From assembly GCA_040216735.1 (NCBI GenBank), contig JAVJOO010000001.1, positions 171,978 through 235,977 of the forward strand: DNA of 64,000 nt. The letters are read 5' to 3'. The stretch is from Alphaproteobacteria bacterium. Its GTDB lineage: Bacteria > Pseudomonadota > Alphaproteobacteria > SHVP01. Positions 35,217 through 44,518 of this stretch are shown piece by piece. Made by a program: the position numbers and the translations under genes. Each line of letters starts with the position of its first letter. The stretch's first letter is position 1. The notes beneath the pieces are model-generated. The model was not told where the DNA came from. It did not search any database and worked only from the letters and a program-made list of their open reading frames with translations.

Positions 35217-35621
35217 ATGGAAGACGAAATCTACACCATCCAGCGTCTCGCGAGGGAATTCGGGGTGACCTCGCGCACCCTTCGCTTCTACGAAGCCAAG
35301 GATCTGCTGCACCCCACGCGCCGCGGTTTGAATCGGGTCTTCGATCACCGCGACCGGGGGCGCCTCAAACTCATCCTCCGCGGCAAGCGTCTCGGCTTCA
35401 GCTTGGCCGAGATCAAGGAGATGCTCGATCTCTACAACCTGGGCGACGGCCAGGTCGCGCAGCTCCAAGTGACGCTCGCAAAGGCGCGCCGCCGCCTCAA
35501 GGAACTCGAAGCCCAGCGCGAAGATATCGACGCGGCCCTCGTTGAATTACAAGACGGCTGTCGCCAAATCGAATCCATGTTGGAGGACAAAGGCGTCGAC
35601 GCCCGGGAGGCCGCTGAGTGA
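35217..35621 (+). CDS. MerR-family transcriptional regulator (LiuR-like)
   Basis: 134 residues. An N-terminal MerR winged helix ([35 protein letters not shown], about 8-42), then a long dimerisation helix about 80-120. There is no cysteine cluster for metal sensing, which fits the LiuR-type branch that controls acyl-CoA catabolism. Its stop overlaps the start of the first acyl-CoA dehydrogenase (GTGA), so it is the first gene of the beta-oxidation operon. Confidence 0.88.
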   Translation: MEDEIYTIQRLAREFGVTSRTLRFYEAKDLLHPTRRGLNRVFDHRDRGRLKLILRGKRLGFSLAEIKEMLDLYNLGDGQVAQLQVTLAKARRRLKELEAQREDIDAALVELQDGCRQIESMLEDKGVDAREAAE

Positions 35622-37336
35622 ACGACAGCCCGACTGTGCGCGGGCAGAACCTCTACGCCCGCGATCGCAACCTGCAGCGTCTGTTGACCCGGTCCTTCGG
35701 GGACGACCTCAAGCAATGGGCCCCCACTCTCGACTCTTTTGGCGCTTGGGTCGGCGACGCCGTCGATATCCAGGCCGAACACACCCACCGTGCCGCGCCG
35801 CCGGTGCTTGAGCCCTACGACCGCCACGGCCGCCTGACCAATCACATTCGCCATAACCCTCTGTGGGACCAAGTCGCGCGCGAGGTCTACGAACGCGGCG
35901 CGATCGGCCTCAACTATGGCCCAACGCCGGCGCCCTACACCGTCACCTTTGCCATCGGCTATTTGCTGTCTCAGGCCGACGTGTCGCTGCATTGCCCCGT
36001 CACCATGACCGGTGCGGTCGCCTACGTGCTTGACCGCTTCGCACCGGCCGACATGCGCGCGCGCTATCTGCCCGAACTGGTGCGCACCGACGGCAAGGCC
36101 CTCACCGGCGGCACCTGGGCCACCGAACTGCACGGCGGCAGCGATGTCGGTGCGACCACCACGGTGGCCCGCACGGAAGGCGATCATGTCCGCCTCACCG
36201 GCCTCAAATGGTTCGTCAGCAACACCAACGGCGGCCTCGCCGTCGCCACCGCCCGCCCACCTGGTGCGCCCGAGGGCTCCAAGGGCCTCGGCCTCTACCT
36301 CGTACCGACCCATATCGACGGCGATCCCAATTCGTTCCGCATCCGGCGGCTCAAGGACAAACTCGGAACCACCGGCGTCCCCACCGGCGAGGTCGACCTG
36401 ATGGACGCCTGGGCGCTCGAAATCGCGCCCCCGCCGGTCGGCTTCAAGTTGATGATGGAAGCGCTCGGCTTCAGCCGCATCCACAACGCCGTCGGCGCCG
36501 CCGGCCTCGCGCGCCGCGCCTTCCTCGAAGCCGTCACCTATCTCAGCCGCCGCGAGGCCTTCGGCCACAACGTCCTCAGCTATCCGATGATGCAGGACGA
36601 ACTGCTGGCCATGCTGGTCCGCCTCGAATCGGGCACCGCAATGGCCTTCGCCGCCGCCAATGCGTTCGACGCGGCCCACGTTACCGATCTCGACGACGAC
36701 ACCGCCGCACGTGCGTGGCTGCGCTTGACCACCGCGCTCGCCAAGTACCAGACCGCCGACGACGCCAACGTGCTGGCCCGCGCCGCCATCGAACTGATCG
36801 GCGGCAATGCCTACACCTACGATTACGTGACCCCGCGTCTACTGCGCGACGCGCAGGTGCTGACCGTGTGGGAGGGCCCGGCCAACATCCAGGCGCTTGA
36901 AGTCCTGCGGATGATCGGCAACCGGGCGCCCGGTTTCGAGGCGTTGATCGAACGGGTCGAAGCGATCCGCGAAGCCGCCCCCGATGCACTTGGTTCCCTA
37001 ACCCAGCGGCTCGGACGCGCGGTGCAGGATTGCCGCGACGCGGTCGCCTACGTCCGCGGCGATGCCGCCGAGGCCCAGCGCCATGCCCGCCGGTTGATGA
37101 TCCTGCTCGGCGACACGCTCGGCGCCGCCTTGCTACTCGACGAGGCGACCCACGATCTCGCGGCGGGCGACGCCCGCAAGGCCCTCGTCTCGCGCCTCTA
37201 TATGGATGCCCGTTTTCCTGAGACTATCGCCCGCGGGATCGGCCCGGGCGGGGATTGGGCCAATCGTCATTTCGACGCGTTGATCGGTTTCGAACCGATT
37301 GCCGCGGACAGCCAACTCATGCGCGCGGTCGGATGA
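35618..37336 (+). CDS. Acyl-CoA dehydrogenase, AidB-like subfamily
   Basis: 572 residues, GTG start overlapping the MerR stop. Acyl-CoA dehydrogenase fold with the FAD-contact region TWATELHGGSDVG near residue 167 (canonical TEPxxGSD) and GLKWFVSN. The YDYVTPRLLRDAQVLTVWEGPANIQALEVLR stretch near 405 corresponds to the catalytic-base and tail region. The C-terminal extension of about 120 residues resembles AidB. It probably oxidises a fatty or branched acyl-CoA rather than repairing alkylation damage, given the operon. Confidence 0.85.
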   Translation: MNDSPTVRGQNLYARDRNLQRLLTRSFGDDLKQWAPTLDSFGAWVGDAVDIQAEHTHRAAPPVLEPYDRHGRLTNHIRHNPLWDQVAREVYERGAIGLNYGPTPAPYTVTFAIGYLLSQADVSLHCPVTMTGAVAYVLDRFAPADMRARYLPELVRTDGKALTGGTWATELHGGSDVGATTTVARTEGDHVRLTGLKWFVSNTNGGLAVATARPPGAPEGSKGLGLYLVPTHIDGDPNSFRIRRLKDKLGTTGVPTGEVDLMDAWALEIAPPPVGFKLMMEALGFSRIHNAVGAAGLARRAFLEAVTYLSRREAFGHNVLSYPMMQDELLAMLVRLESGTAMAFAAANAFDAAHVTDLDDDTAARAWLRLTTALAKYQTADDANVLARAAIELIGGNAYTYDYVTPRLLRDAQVLTVWEGPANIQALEVLRMIGNRAPGFEALIERVEAIREAAPDALGSLTQRLGRAVQDCRDAVAYVRGDAAEAQRHARRLMILLGDTLGAALLLDEATHDLAAGDARKALVSRLYMDARFPETIARGIGPGGDWANRHFDALIGFEPIAADSQLMRAVG

Positions 37337-37364
37337 CCGCGGCAGGATCCACAGGAGAAGGTCT

Positions 37365-38501
37365 ATGAAAAACGTTGTGATTGCCGGTTACGTGCGCTCG
37401 CCCTTCCACCTCGCGCGCAAGGGCGACCTCGCCAAGGTACGCCCCGACGAAATGGCCGGCCAAGTGGTCAAGGCCTTGATCGAGCGCACCGGCGTCAATC
37501 CCGCCGACATCGAAGACCTGATCATGGGCTGCGCCTTTCCCGAAGGCGAACAGGGCTTCAACGTCGCCCGCATCGTCGACTTCCTAGCCGACCTCCCGAT
37601 CACCGTGGCGGGCACCACGGTCAATCGCTTCTGCGGCTCGTCGATGCAATCGATCCACATGGCGGCAGGGGCCATCCAAATGAACGCGGGCGAGGCCTTT
37701 GTCTGCGCTGGCATCGAATCGATGACCCGGGTGCCGATGGCCGGCTTCAATCCCTCGCCCAGCCCCAAGCTCTACCAAGAGCACCCCGAAGTTTACATGT
37801 CGATGGGCGAGACCGCCGAAAACGTCGCGCGCAAATACAAGATAGACCGCGCCCGCCAAGAAGAATTCGCCGTCCTCAGCCACAAGAAGGCCGCCGCCGC
37901 GCGCGACGCCGGTAAGTTGGTGGACGAAATCGTCGCCATCGAACAGGGCAACCTGCGGGTCGAGCAGGACGGCGCAATCCGCCCCGACACCACCGCCGAA
38001 ATCCTCGCCGGTCTCAATCCGGCGTTTTCCGAAAAGGGCACCGTTACCGCCGGCACCTCGTCACCGCTGACCGACGGCGCCTCCGCCGTTCTGGTGTGCA
38101 GCGAGGACTACGCCAAGGCCAACGGCCTGGAGACCATCGCCCGCATCCGCAGCATCGCCGTCTACGGTTGCGCCCCTGAAACGATGGGCATGGGACCGGT
38201 CGGTGCAACAAAGAAGGCGCTCGACCGCGCTGGCGTCACCATCAAGGACATCGACGTCATCGAACTGAACGAAGCCTTTTCGGCCCAGGCGCTGGCGGTC
38301 ATCGACGAAGCCAAGATGGACATGGACAAGGTCAACATCGACGGCGGCGCCATTGCGCTGGGCCACCCACTCGGGGCAACCGGCGCACGGATCACCGGCA
38401 AGGCCGCGAGCCTGATGAAGCGCGAGGGCAAGAACTTGGCCCTGGCGACCCAATGCATCGGCGGCGGCCAAGGCATCGCCACGGTACTCGAAGCGGCCTA
38501 G
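37365..38501 (+). CDS. Acetyl-CoA C-acyltransferase (3-ketoacyl-CoA thiolase)
   Basis: 378 residues from ATG 37365, with AGGAGAAGG just upstream. Catalytic Cys in NRFCGSSMQSIHMAAGAI near residue 86, the His-containing GGAIALGHPLGATGAR near 330 and the second Cys in LALATQCIGGGQGIA near 364 are all present. It cleaves 3-ketoacyl-CoA to acetyl-CoA in the last step of beta-oxidation. The FadA partner of the FadB-type protein encoded next. Confidence 0.93.
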   Translation: MKNVVIAGYVRSPFHLARKGDLAKVRPDEMAGQVVKALIERTGVNPADIEDLIMGCAFPEGEQGFNVARIVDFLADLPITVAGTTVNRFCGSSMQSIHMAAGAIQMNAGEAFVCAGIESMTRVPMAGFNPSPSPKLYQEHPEVYMSMGETAENVARKYKIDRARQEEFAVLSHKKAAAARDAGKLVDEIVAIEQGNLRVEQDGAIRPDTTAEILAGLNPAFSEKGTVTAGTSSPLTDGASAVLVCSEDYAKANGLETIARIRSIAVYGCAPETMGMGPVGATKKALDRAGVTIKDIDVIELNEAFSAQALAVIDEAKMDMDKVNIDGGAIALGHPLGATGARITGKAASLMKREGKNLALATQCIGGGQGIATVLEAA

Positions 38502-38607
38502 GCCGCAGCCTGCCCTACCCAACGCGCGGCTAGGGCGGACGACACCGCGACACACAGGCATCAGCGCACCGCGCACCGCGCAACGAAGGATCGGTCGAGA
38601 GGAACAT

Positions 38608-40947
38608 ATGAGTGAAATCAAGAAAGTTGCGGTACTCGGTGCCGGCGTCATGGGGGCCGGCATCGCCGCCCAGATCGCCAACGCCGGCGTTCCCGTCGTC
38701 CTCCTCGACATCGTCCCCGACGGCGCTAACGACCGAAGCGCGATCGCTAAGGGCGCGATCGAACGGATGCACAAGACCAATCCCGCGCCGCTCATGCACC
38801 GGCGCAATGCCAAACTGATCACCCCCGGCAACCTCGAGGACGACCTCGGCCTCCTCGCCGACTGCGATTGGATTTGCGAGGCCGTGCTCGAAAACGTCAA
38901 GGTCAAGCACGACGTCTACAAGAAGGTCGACGCCAACCGCAAGAAGGGCGCGATCGTCACCTCGAATACCTCGACCATCCCGCTCGCCAATCTTTTGGAG
39001 ACGCTGCCCGACAGCTTCGCCGCCGATTTCGCGGTCACCCACTTCTTCAATCCGCCGCGCTATATGCGCTTGCTCGAAATCGTCGCCGGTCCCAAGACCA
39101 AGCCCGCCGTGATCGACACCCTGCGCGCCTTTGGCGACGTGCGCCTGGGCAAGGAAGTCATCGACTGCAACGACACGCCCGGTTTCATCGCCAACCGGCT
39201 CGGCATTTTTTGGAGCATGGTCGCGACCCAAAAAGCCTACGACCTCGGTCTCAGCGTGGAAGAGGCCGACGCCATCGTCGGTCGCCCGATGGGTATTCCC
39301 AAGACCGGCATATTCGGCCTGATGGATCTCACCGGCATCGACCTCAAAGACCACGTGTTGGGTTCCATGGCCTCCCTGCTGGCCAAGGGCGACGCCTTCC
39401 ACAACCAGTTCGACAAAGCCCATCCGCTCAACGCGATCACCGACAAGATGGTCGCCGACGGCTACACCGGCCGCAAAGGCAAGGGCGGGTTCTACCGCCT
39501 CGTGCGCAACGGCGCCGATAAGACCAAGGAAGCGATCGACTTCAAGACCGGCGCCTACCGCGCCGTCGTCAAGCCGCGCCTGGGCAGCGTCGAGGCCGGT
39601 CGCCAGGGCTTGCAGGCTTTGGTCGAGTTCGACGACCGCGGCGGCGCCTACGCCTGGGCGGTGCTCTCCAACGTGCTGAAATACGCCGCCGACCTGATCC
39701 CCGAAATCGCCGAAGACATCGTCGCAGTCGATAACGCGATGAAGGCCGGCTACGCGTGGAAATACGGCCCGTTCGAACAGATCGACCAACTCGGCACCGG
39801 CTACTTCGCCGAGCGCCTCGAAAAGGAAGGCCTCGCCGTCCCCGCACTCCTCAAGACCGCCAAGGGCCGTCCGCTCTACCGCGAAGAGGGCACAAAGCGA
39901 CAGTTCCTCGGCCTCGACGGCAATTACCACGACGTGGTGATTCCCGACGGCGCGTGGATGTTGGCCGACGTCAAACGCGGTAAGGAACGCCTCGACGGCA
40001 ACGGCTCGGCCAGCCTGTGGGATCTGGGCGACGGCGTCGCCTGCCTCGAATTTCACAGCAAGATGAACTCGATCGATTCAGGCACGATCGAGATGGTCAA
40101 GAAGGCCGCCAAGATCGACAAGAAAGGCTTCAAGGCCCTCGTCGTCAACAACGACGCCGACAACTTCTCGGTCGGCGCCAACGTCGGCCTCGGCCTGTTC
40201 GCGGCCAACACCGCGATGTGGCCAGTGCTGGAAATGAGCATCAAGGAAGGCCAAGACGCCTACATGGCGCTCAAATACGCGCCTTTCCCGGTCGTCGCCG
40301 CACCGGCGGGCATGACGCTCGGCGGCGGGTGCGAGATTTGCCTCCATTCGGACGCCGTGCAGGCCCACGCCGAATTGTATATGGGCTTGGTCGAGGTCGG
40401 CGTCGGCTTGATCCCGGGCTGGGGCGGCTCCAAGGAAATGGTGCTGCGCCACGTCACCAACAAGAAGCGCCCGGGCGGCCCCATGCCGCCGGTCGGCGAA
40501 GCCTTCCAAACCATCGGGTTGGCCAAGGTCTCGAAGTCCGCCGCCGAAGCCCGCGACCTGTTGTTCCTGCGCGACGGCGACGGTGTCACCATGAACCGCC
40601 GACGGGTTCTCGCCGACGCCAAGCAAAAGGCCCTCGACCTCGCCAAGGATTATGCGCCGCCCGAAAAGGACATCGAAGTCAGCCTGCCCGGTCCGACCGC
40701 GCGGGTCGCGCTCGACATGGCTGTCGCCGACCTCGCCAAGGCCGGCAAGGCGACGCCGCACGACGTCACCGTCTCGCACGAGCTGGCGACGGTGCTGTCA
40801 GGCGGCGACACCGACGTTACCGAAACGGTCACCGAGAAAGACCTGCTCGCCCTCGAACGCGCGGCGATGGCGCGGCTGTTCCGCATGTCGCCGACGCTCG
40901 ACCGAATCGAGCACATGCTGTCCACCGGCAAACCGCTCCGCAACTAG
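38608..40947 (+). CDS. 3-Hydroxyacyl-CoA dehydrogenase / enoyl-CoA hydratase bifunctional protein
   Basis: 779 residues. The order is dehydrogenase first: NAD site VAVLGAGVMGAGIAAQIANAG (8-28), ITSNTSTIPL near 114, HFFNPPRYM near 147. The hydratase/isomerase domain follows in the C-terminal third (FSVGANVGLGLF near 525, LGGGCEICLHSD near 571). This order, opposite to E. coli FadB, is that of the FadN/FadB2-type proteins. It is preceded by GAGAGGAAC. It works with the thiolase and dehydrogenases of the same operon. Confidence 0.92.
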   Translation: MSEIKKVAVLGAGVMGAGIAAQIANAGVPVVLLDIVPDGANDRSAIAKGAIERMHKTNPAPLMHRRNAKLITPGNLEDDLGLLADCDWICEAVLENVKVKHDVYKKVDANRKKGAIVTSNTSTIPLANLLETLPDSFAADFAVTHFFNPPRYMRLLEIVAGPKTKPAVIDTLRAFGDVRLGKEVIDCNDTPGFIANRLGIFWSMVATQKAYDLGLSVEEADAIVGRPMGIPKTGIFGLMDLTGIDLKDHVLGSMASLLAKGDAFHNQFDKAHPLNAITDKMVADGYTGRKGKGGFYRLVRNGADKTKEAIDFKTGAYRAVVKPRLGSVEAGRQGLQALVEFDDRGGAYAWAVLSNVLKYAADLIPEIAEDIVAVDNAMKAGYAWKYGPFEQIDQLGTGYFAERLEKEGLAVPALLKTAKGRPLYREEGTKRQFLGLDGNYHDVVIPDGAWMLADVKRGKERLDGNGSASLWDLGDGVACLEFHSKMNSIDSGTIEMVKKAAKIDKKGFKALVVNNDADNFSVGANVGLGLFAANTAMWPVLEMSIKEGQDAYMALKYAPFPVVAAPAGMTLGGGCEICLHSDAVQAHAELYMGLVEVGVGLIPGWGGSKEMVLRHVTNKKRPGGPMPPVGEAFQTIGLAKVSKSAAEARDLLFLRDGDGVTMNRRRVLADAKQKALDLAKDYAPPEKDIEVSLPGPTARVALDMAVADLAKAGKATPHDVTVSHELATVLSGGDTDVTETVTEKDLLALERAAMARLFRMSPTLDRIEHMLSTGKPLRN

Positions 40948-40971
40948 TTCAACGAAACGAGGACCGCCCTC

Positions 40972-42762
40972 ATGCCGACCTATCAAGCGCCGCTCGCCGA
41001 CATGCGCTATCTCCTGAACGACGTTCTCGAGATCGGCCGCTACGACAATCTGCCGGGCTTCTCCGATGCCAGCGCCGACATCGTCGACGCCATCCTCGAA
41101 GAGGGCGCGAAGCTCACCCAAGAAGTCCTCCAGCCACTCAACCAATCGGCCGATGAGGAGGGCTGCCACTGGTCTGCCGATGGCGTGACCACGCCCAAGG
41201 GCTACAAAGAGGCCTACAAAACCTTCGTCGAAGGGGGTTGGACGTCGCTGACTTGCGAACCCGAACACGGCGGCCAAGGTCTGCCGATGGTCCTCGGCAT
41301 CGCTTTTTCGGAAATGATCATCTCGGCCAACATGTCCTTTGGCACCTACCCCGGTCTCGCCCGCGGCGCCTATGAAGCGATCAAGCGCTCGGGCTCGGAC
41401 GACCAAAAGGCGCTCTACCTGCCCAAGCTCGCCAGCGGCGAATGGGGCGGCACGATGAACCTGACCGAACCGCATTGCGGCACCGATTTGGGCCTGCTGC
41501 GCACCAAGGCCGAACCGCAAGCCGACGGCAGCTACAAGATCACCGGCACCAAGATCTTTATCTCAGCCGGCGAACACGACCTCACCGACAACATCATCCA
41601 TCTCGTCCTGGCCCGCCTGCCCGACGCGCCGGAAGGCATCCGCGGCATCAGCCTGTTCATCGTCCCCAAGTTCATGGTTGCGCCCGACGGATCGGTCGGC
41701 ACCCGCAACGGCGTCACCTGCGGCTCGATCGAACACAAGATGGGGCTCAAGGGCTCGGCGACCTGCGTGATGAACTACGACAACGCCACCGGCTACCTGA
41801 TCGGCGAACCCAACAAGGGCATGCGCGCGATGTTCGTGATGATGAACGAAGCGCGCCTCGGCGTCGGCGTCCAGGGCCTCGGCCTCTCCGAGGTCGCCTA
41901 CCAGAACGCCGCGACCTACGCCAAGGAACGCATCCAGGGCCGCTCGCTGGCCGGCGCGCAACACCCCGACAAGGCCGCCGACCCGATCATCGTGCACCCC
42001 GACGTGCGCCGCATGCTGCTCAACGCCCGCGCCTTCAACGAAGGCGCCCGTGCGCTGGCAATGTGGACCGCGCTGCATATCGATCTGTCGGAAAAACACC
42101 CCGACGAAACCGTGCGCAAGGACGCCGACGACCTCGTCGGCCTGGTCATGCCGGTGGTCAAGGCGTTCCTCACCGACACCGGGTTCGAGAACATCAACCT
42201 CGCGCTGCAATGCTACGGCGGCCACGGCTACATCCGCGAACACGGCATGGAACAGTTCGTCCGCGACGCCCGCATCACCCAGCTCTACGAGGGCACCAGC
42301 GGCATCCAAGCGCTCGATCTGGTGGGCCGCAAACTCCCGCAAGGTACCGGCCGCCTGCTACGCCAGTTCTTCCACCCGGTCGATCAGTTCATCCAAGAAA
42401 ACGCCGAGGACAAAACCATCGGCGACCTCACGATGAACCTCGCCAAATCCTTCGCCCGCCTGCAACAGGCCACCGCCTGGATCGCCGAAAACGGCCTCAA
42501 GGATCCCATGCAAGCCGGCGCCGCCAGCGCCGACTACCTCAAAATGTTCGGCCTCGTCGCCTTGGGCTTCATGTGGGCCCGCATGGCCAAGGTCAGCGCC
42601 GCCAAAATCGCCGGCGGCGAAGGCGACAAAGCCTTCCACGAAAACAAACTCAAACTCGCCCACTACTACATGACCAAAGTCATGCCCGACACCTCGTCGC
42701 TCCTGTCAAAAATCACTGCCGGCGCCGACCCCGTCATGGCGTTCGCGGAAGACGCGTTCTAA
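40972..42762 (+). CDS. Acyl-CoA dehydrogenase with C-terminal extension (FadE-type)
   Basis: 596 residues. MNLTEPHCGTDLGLLRTKA near 160 is the FAD/substrate motif, and CYGGHGYIREHGMEQFVRDARITQLYEGTSGIQALDLV near 408 includes the catalytic Glu in YEGTSG. The C-terminal about 120 residues form the extra helical domain of this branch (acyl-CoA dehydrogenases of the FadE5/DmdC group). Starts 24 bp after the bifunctional gene; last gene of the operon, which ends before a REP-like hairpin. Confidence 0.92.
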   Translation: MPTYQAPLADMRYLLNDVLEIGRYDNLPGFSDASADIVDAILEEGAKLTQEVLQPLNQSADEEGCHWSADGVTTPKGYKEAYKTFVEGGWTSLTCEPEHGGQGLPMVLGIAFSEMIISANMSFGTYPGLARGAYEAIKRSGSDDQKALYLPKLASGEWGGTMNLTEPHCGTDLGLLRTKAEPQADGSYKITGTKIFISAGEHDLTDNIIHLVLARLPDAPEGIRGISLFIVPKFMVAPDGSVGTRNGVTCGSIEHKMGLKGSATCVMNYDNATGYLIGEPNKGMRAMFVMMNEARLGVGVQGLGLSEVAYQNAATYAKERIQGRSLAGAQHPDKAADPIIVHPDVRRMLLNARAFNEGARALAMWTALHIDLSEKHPDETVRKDADDLVGLVMPVVKAFLTDTGFENINLALQCYGGHGYIREHGMEQFVRDARITQLYEGTSGIQALDLVGRKLPQGTGRLLRQFFHPVDQFIQENAEDKTIGDLTMNLAKSFARLQQATAWIAENGLKDPMQAGAASADYLKMFGLVALGFMWARMAKVSAAKIAGGEGDKAFHENKLKLAHYYMTKVMPDTSSLLSKITAGADPVMAFAEDAF

Positions 42763-42795
42763 GCGCGCAAACAACCTTCGCCCCAACAAGACCCC

Positions 42796-42850
42796 GTCAT
42801 CCTGAGCCGACTGGACCGCGCCTGGGCGCGGACCAGTCGTGTCGAAGGGC
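42796..42850. repeat. REP-like intergenic palindromic element
   Basis: GTCATCCTGAGC at 42796-42807, then a long hairpin with 14-base arms (42808-42821 and 42826-42839, one mismatch, 4-base loop CTGG), then GTGTCGAAGGG. The outer halves GTCATCCTGAGC / GTCGAAGG recur as intergenic palindromic repeats in many alphaproteobacterial genomes. It separates two convergent genes and may act as bidirectional terminator. Confidence 0.65.
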
Positions 42851-43671
42851 TACCCCTCCCGCGTCGTCCAGCGCGGTTTGCGCTTGGCGAAGAATGCGTC
42901 GAGCCCCTCGCGGCCGTCGCCGTCGCGCGATCCTTCGGCGACCAGCCGGGCGCCCTCGTCCAGCACCAGCGACAGCGGCGCCGTGCCGACCTTGGCGATC
43001 AACGCCTTGGACTGCGCCACCGCCGTGGGCGAGCGCCCCTTGATCTGATCCAACACCGTGCGCAACGCCGCCTCCGCTTCCGCGTCGTCGGCACATAGGT
43101 GGGTGACCAGCCCGGCGCGGTGCATCTCCACCCCGTCGACCGCATCGCCAGTAACGACCAAGCGGCGCGCATAATGCGCACCCAGCCGCATCGTCACGAA
43201 CGGAATGATTTGCGCGCCGGGCAAGCCAAAACCGGTCTCGGGCATCGCGTAGGTCGAATCGCGTTGCGCAATCACCACGTCGGCGGCACAGATCAACCCG
43301 AACCCGCCGCCGCGCGCTGCACCGTGCACCACCGCGATCACCGCCTGCGGCGCCGCGTCGACCGCGGTCAGCAGATCGCCGAAGCGCCGGTTGACCTCAT
43401 ACAGAACGTCGGGTGCGCCCGGCGCCGGCGGGTCGAGCGCATCGGTCATGTCCTTCAAATCGCCGCCGGCGCAAAAATGCTTGCCCGCGCCGCGCAGGAC
43501 GACCGCCGCGATATCGCGCCGGGTGCGCACGGCCTCGAACACGGCCGACAATTCCTGTGCCATGGCCGCACTCATGGCGTTGCGCGCCTCGGGCCGGTTC
43601 AGCGTCACCGTCAAATGAAAGCCCGCCTGCCGCAACGTCAACCACTCGCACGCCGGAAGATCGCCCGTCAT
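42850..43671 (-). CDS. Enoyl-CoA hydratase/isomerase family protein
   Basis: 273 residues from ATG 43671 (MTGDLPACEW). Crotonase fold with the oxyanion-hole stretches GKHFCAGGDLKDM near 63 and HGAARGGGFGLICAADVVIA near 115. The position of the second catalytic acid (PETGFGLPGAQIIPF near 142) carries no obvious Glu pair, so hydratase versus isomerase activity cannot be decided. It is transcribed towards the beta-oxidation operon and divergent from the SCP2 gene. Confidence 0.88.
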   Translation of the reverse strand: MTGDLPACEWLTLRQAGFHLTVTLNRPEARNAMSAAMAQELSAVFEAVRTRRDIAAVVLRGAGKHFCAGGDLKDMTDALDPPAPGAPDVLYEVNRRFGDLLTAVDAAPQAVIAVVHGAARGGGFGLICAADVVIAQRDSTYAMPETGFGLPGAQIIPFVTMRLGAHYARRLVVTGDAVDGVEMHRAGLVTHLCADDAEAEAALRTVLDQIKGRSPTAVAQSKALIAKVGTAPLSLVLDEGARLVAEGSRDGDGREGLDAFFAKRKPRWTTREG

Positions 43672-43756
43672 GTCATTGCCTCGCCATAGTTTGACCGCCC
43701 CGGCTTTGCTACGCTCGTATCGCCGGGCAAGAAGAATACGCGGGAAGGAGACTACT

Positions 43757-44056
43757 ATGGATTTAGATGGAATGACCGAAGCGTTGCGCACCAAGGCTGG
43801 CGACGCGGCTGGCATCGACGCGACGATCAAGTTCGACTTCGGCGACGACGGCATTATTTTTTTCGACGGCGAGGCGACGCCCAACACCGTCACCAACGAC
43901 GACCGCGAGGCCGATTGCACGATCCGGCTGTCCTTCGAGAACTTCAAAAAACTCGTCGACGGCGACCTCAACCCCACCACCGCCTTCATGATGGGCAAGA
44001 TCAAGATCGACGGCAGCATGGGCATCGCCATGAAGCTGCAAAAGCTGTTGGGCTAA
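43757..44056 (+). CDS. SCP-2 sterol-carrier family protein
   Basis: 99 residues covering a complete SCP2 fold: IKFDFGDDGIIFFDGEATPNTV, then DCTIRLSFENFKKLVDGDLNPTTAFMMGKIKIDGSMGIAMKLQKLL. Such small proteins bind fatty acyl-CoA or other lipids. GGAAGGAG precedes the ATG. Position beside beta-oxidation genes fits an acyl carrier role. Its 3' end overlaps the convergent thioesterase gene by 4 bases. Confidence 0.92.
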   Translation: MDLDGMTEALRTKAGDAAGIDATIKFDFGDDGIIFFDGEATPNTVTNDDREADCTIRLSFENFKKLVDGDLNPTTAFMMGKIKIDGSMGIAMKLQKLLG

Positions 44057-44484
44057 GCCTTCACCGTCCGGCTTTCGACGAACTTCCAGATCCCGCTCGC
44101 CGTCGCGATCAACCGGCCACCCTCGCCCAATACTTGCGCCTTGGCGAACACCAGGCTGCGCGTCGCACGCACCGTTTCGGGGACCGCCTCGATCCATTCG
44201 CCCAGGCGACCGCCCGCGACGAAGTCGACGTTGAGGCTGATCGTCGCGAACGACGTGCCGCCTGCGACGCTTTGGAAAATATTGAATCCGATCGCGTGAT
44301 CGGTCAGCGCCATAATCAAGCCGCCGTCCAGCATCCCGTGCGGGTTTTGGTGTTTGGGCGCGGCCCACACGCCGAGCCGCCACGGTGGCCCGTCGGTGCT
44401 GGCAAAGATCGGCCCCATCGTCGCGTTGAAACTCTCGCCGTCTTCGCGCGCAGCGAAGCCGGCGGGCGGTTCGCGCACGCTCAT
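44053..44484 (-). CDS. PaaI-type hotdog-fold thioesterase
   Basis: 143 residues from ATG 44484 (MSVREPPAGF). The hotdog motif HQNPHGMLDGGLIMALTDHAIG (near 51-72) matches the HGG..A..D pattern of PaaI thioesterases, with Asp 68 as probable catalytic residue, followed by ATISLNVDFV. It hydrolyses acyl-CoA thioesters. It is 34 bp downstream of the haloalkane dehalogenase gene on the same strand. Confidence 0.88.
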   Translation of the reverse strand: MSVREPPAGFAAREDGESFNATMGPIFASTDGPPWRLGVWAAPKHQNPHGMLDGGLIMALTDHAIGFNIFQSVAGGTSFATISLNVDFVAGGRLGEWIEAVPETVRATRSLVFAKAQVLGEGGRLIATASGIWKFVESRTVKA

Positions 44485-44518
44485 CGGCCCCGCCGGATCA
44501 TCGCCGCCGCACAATCGC

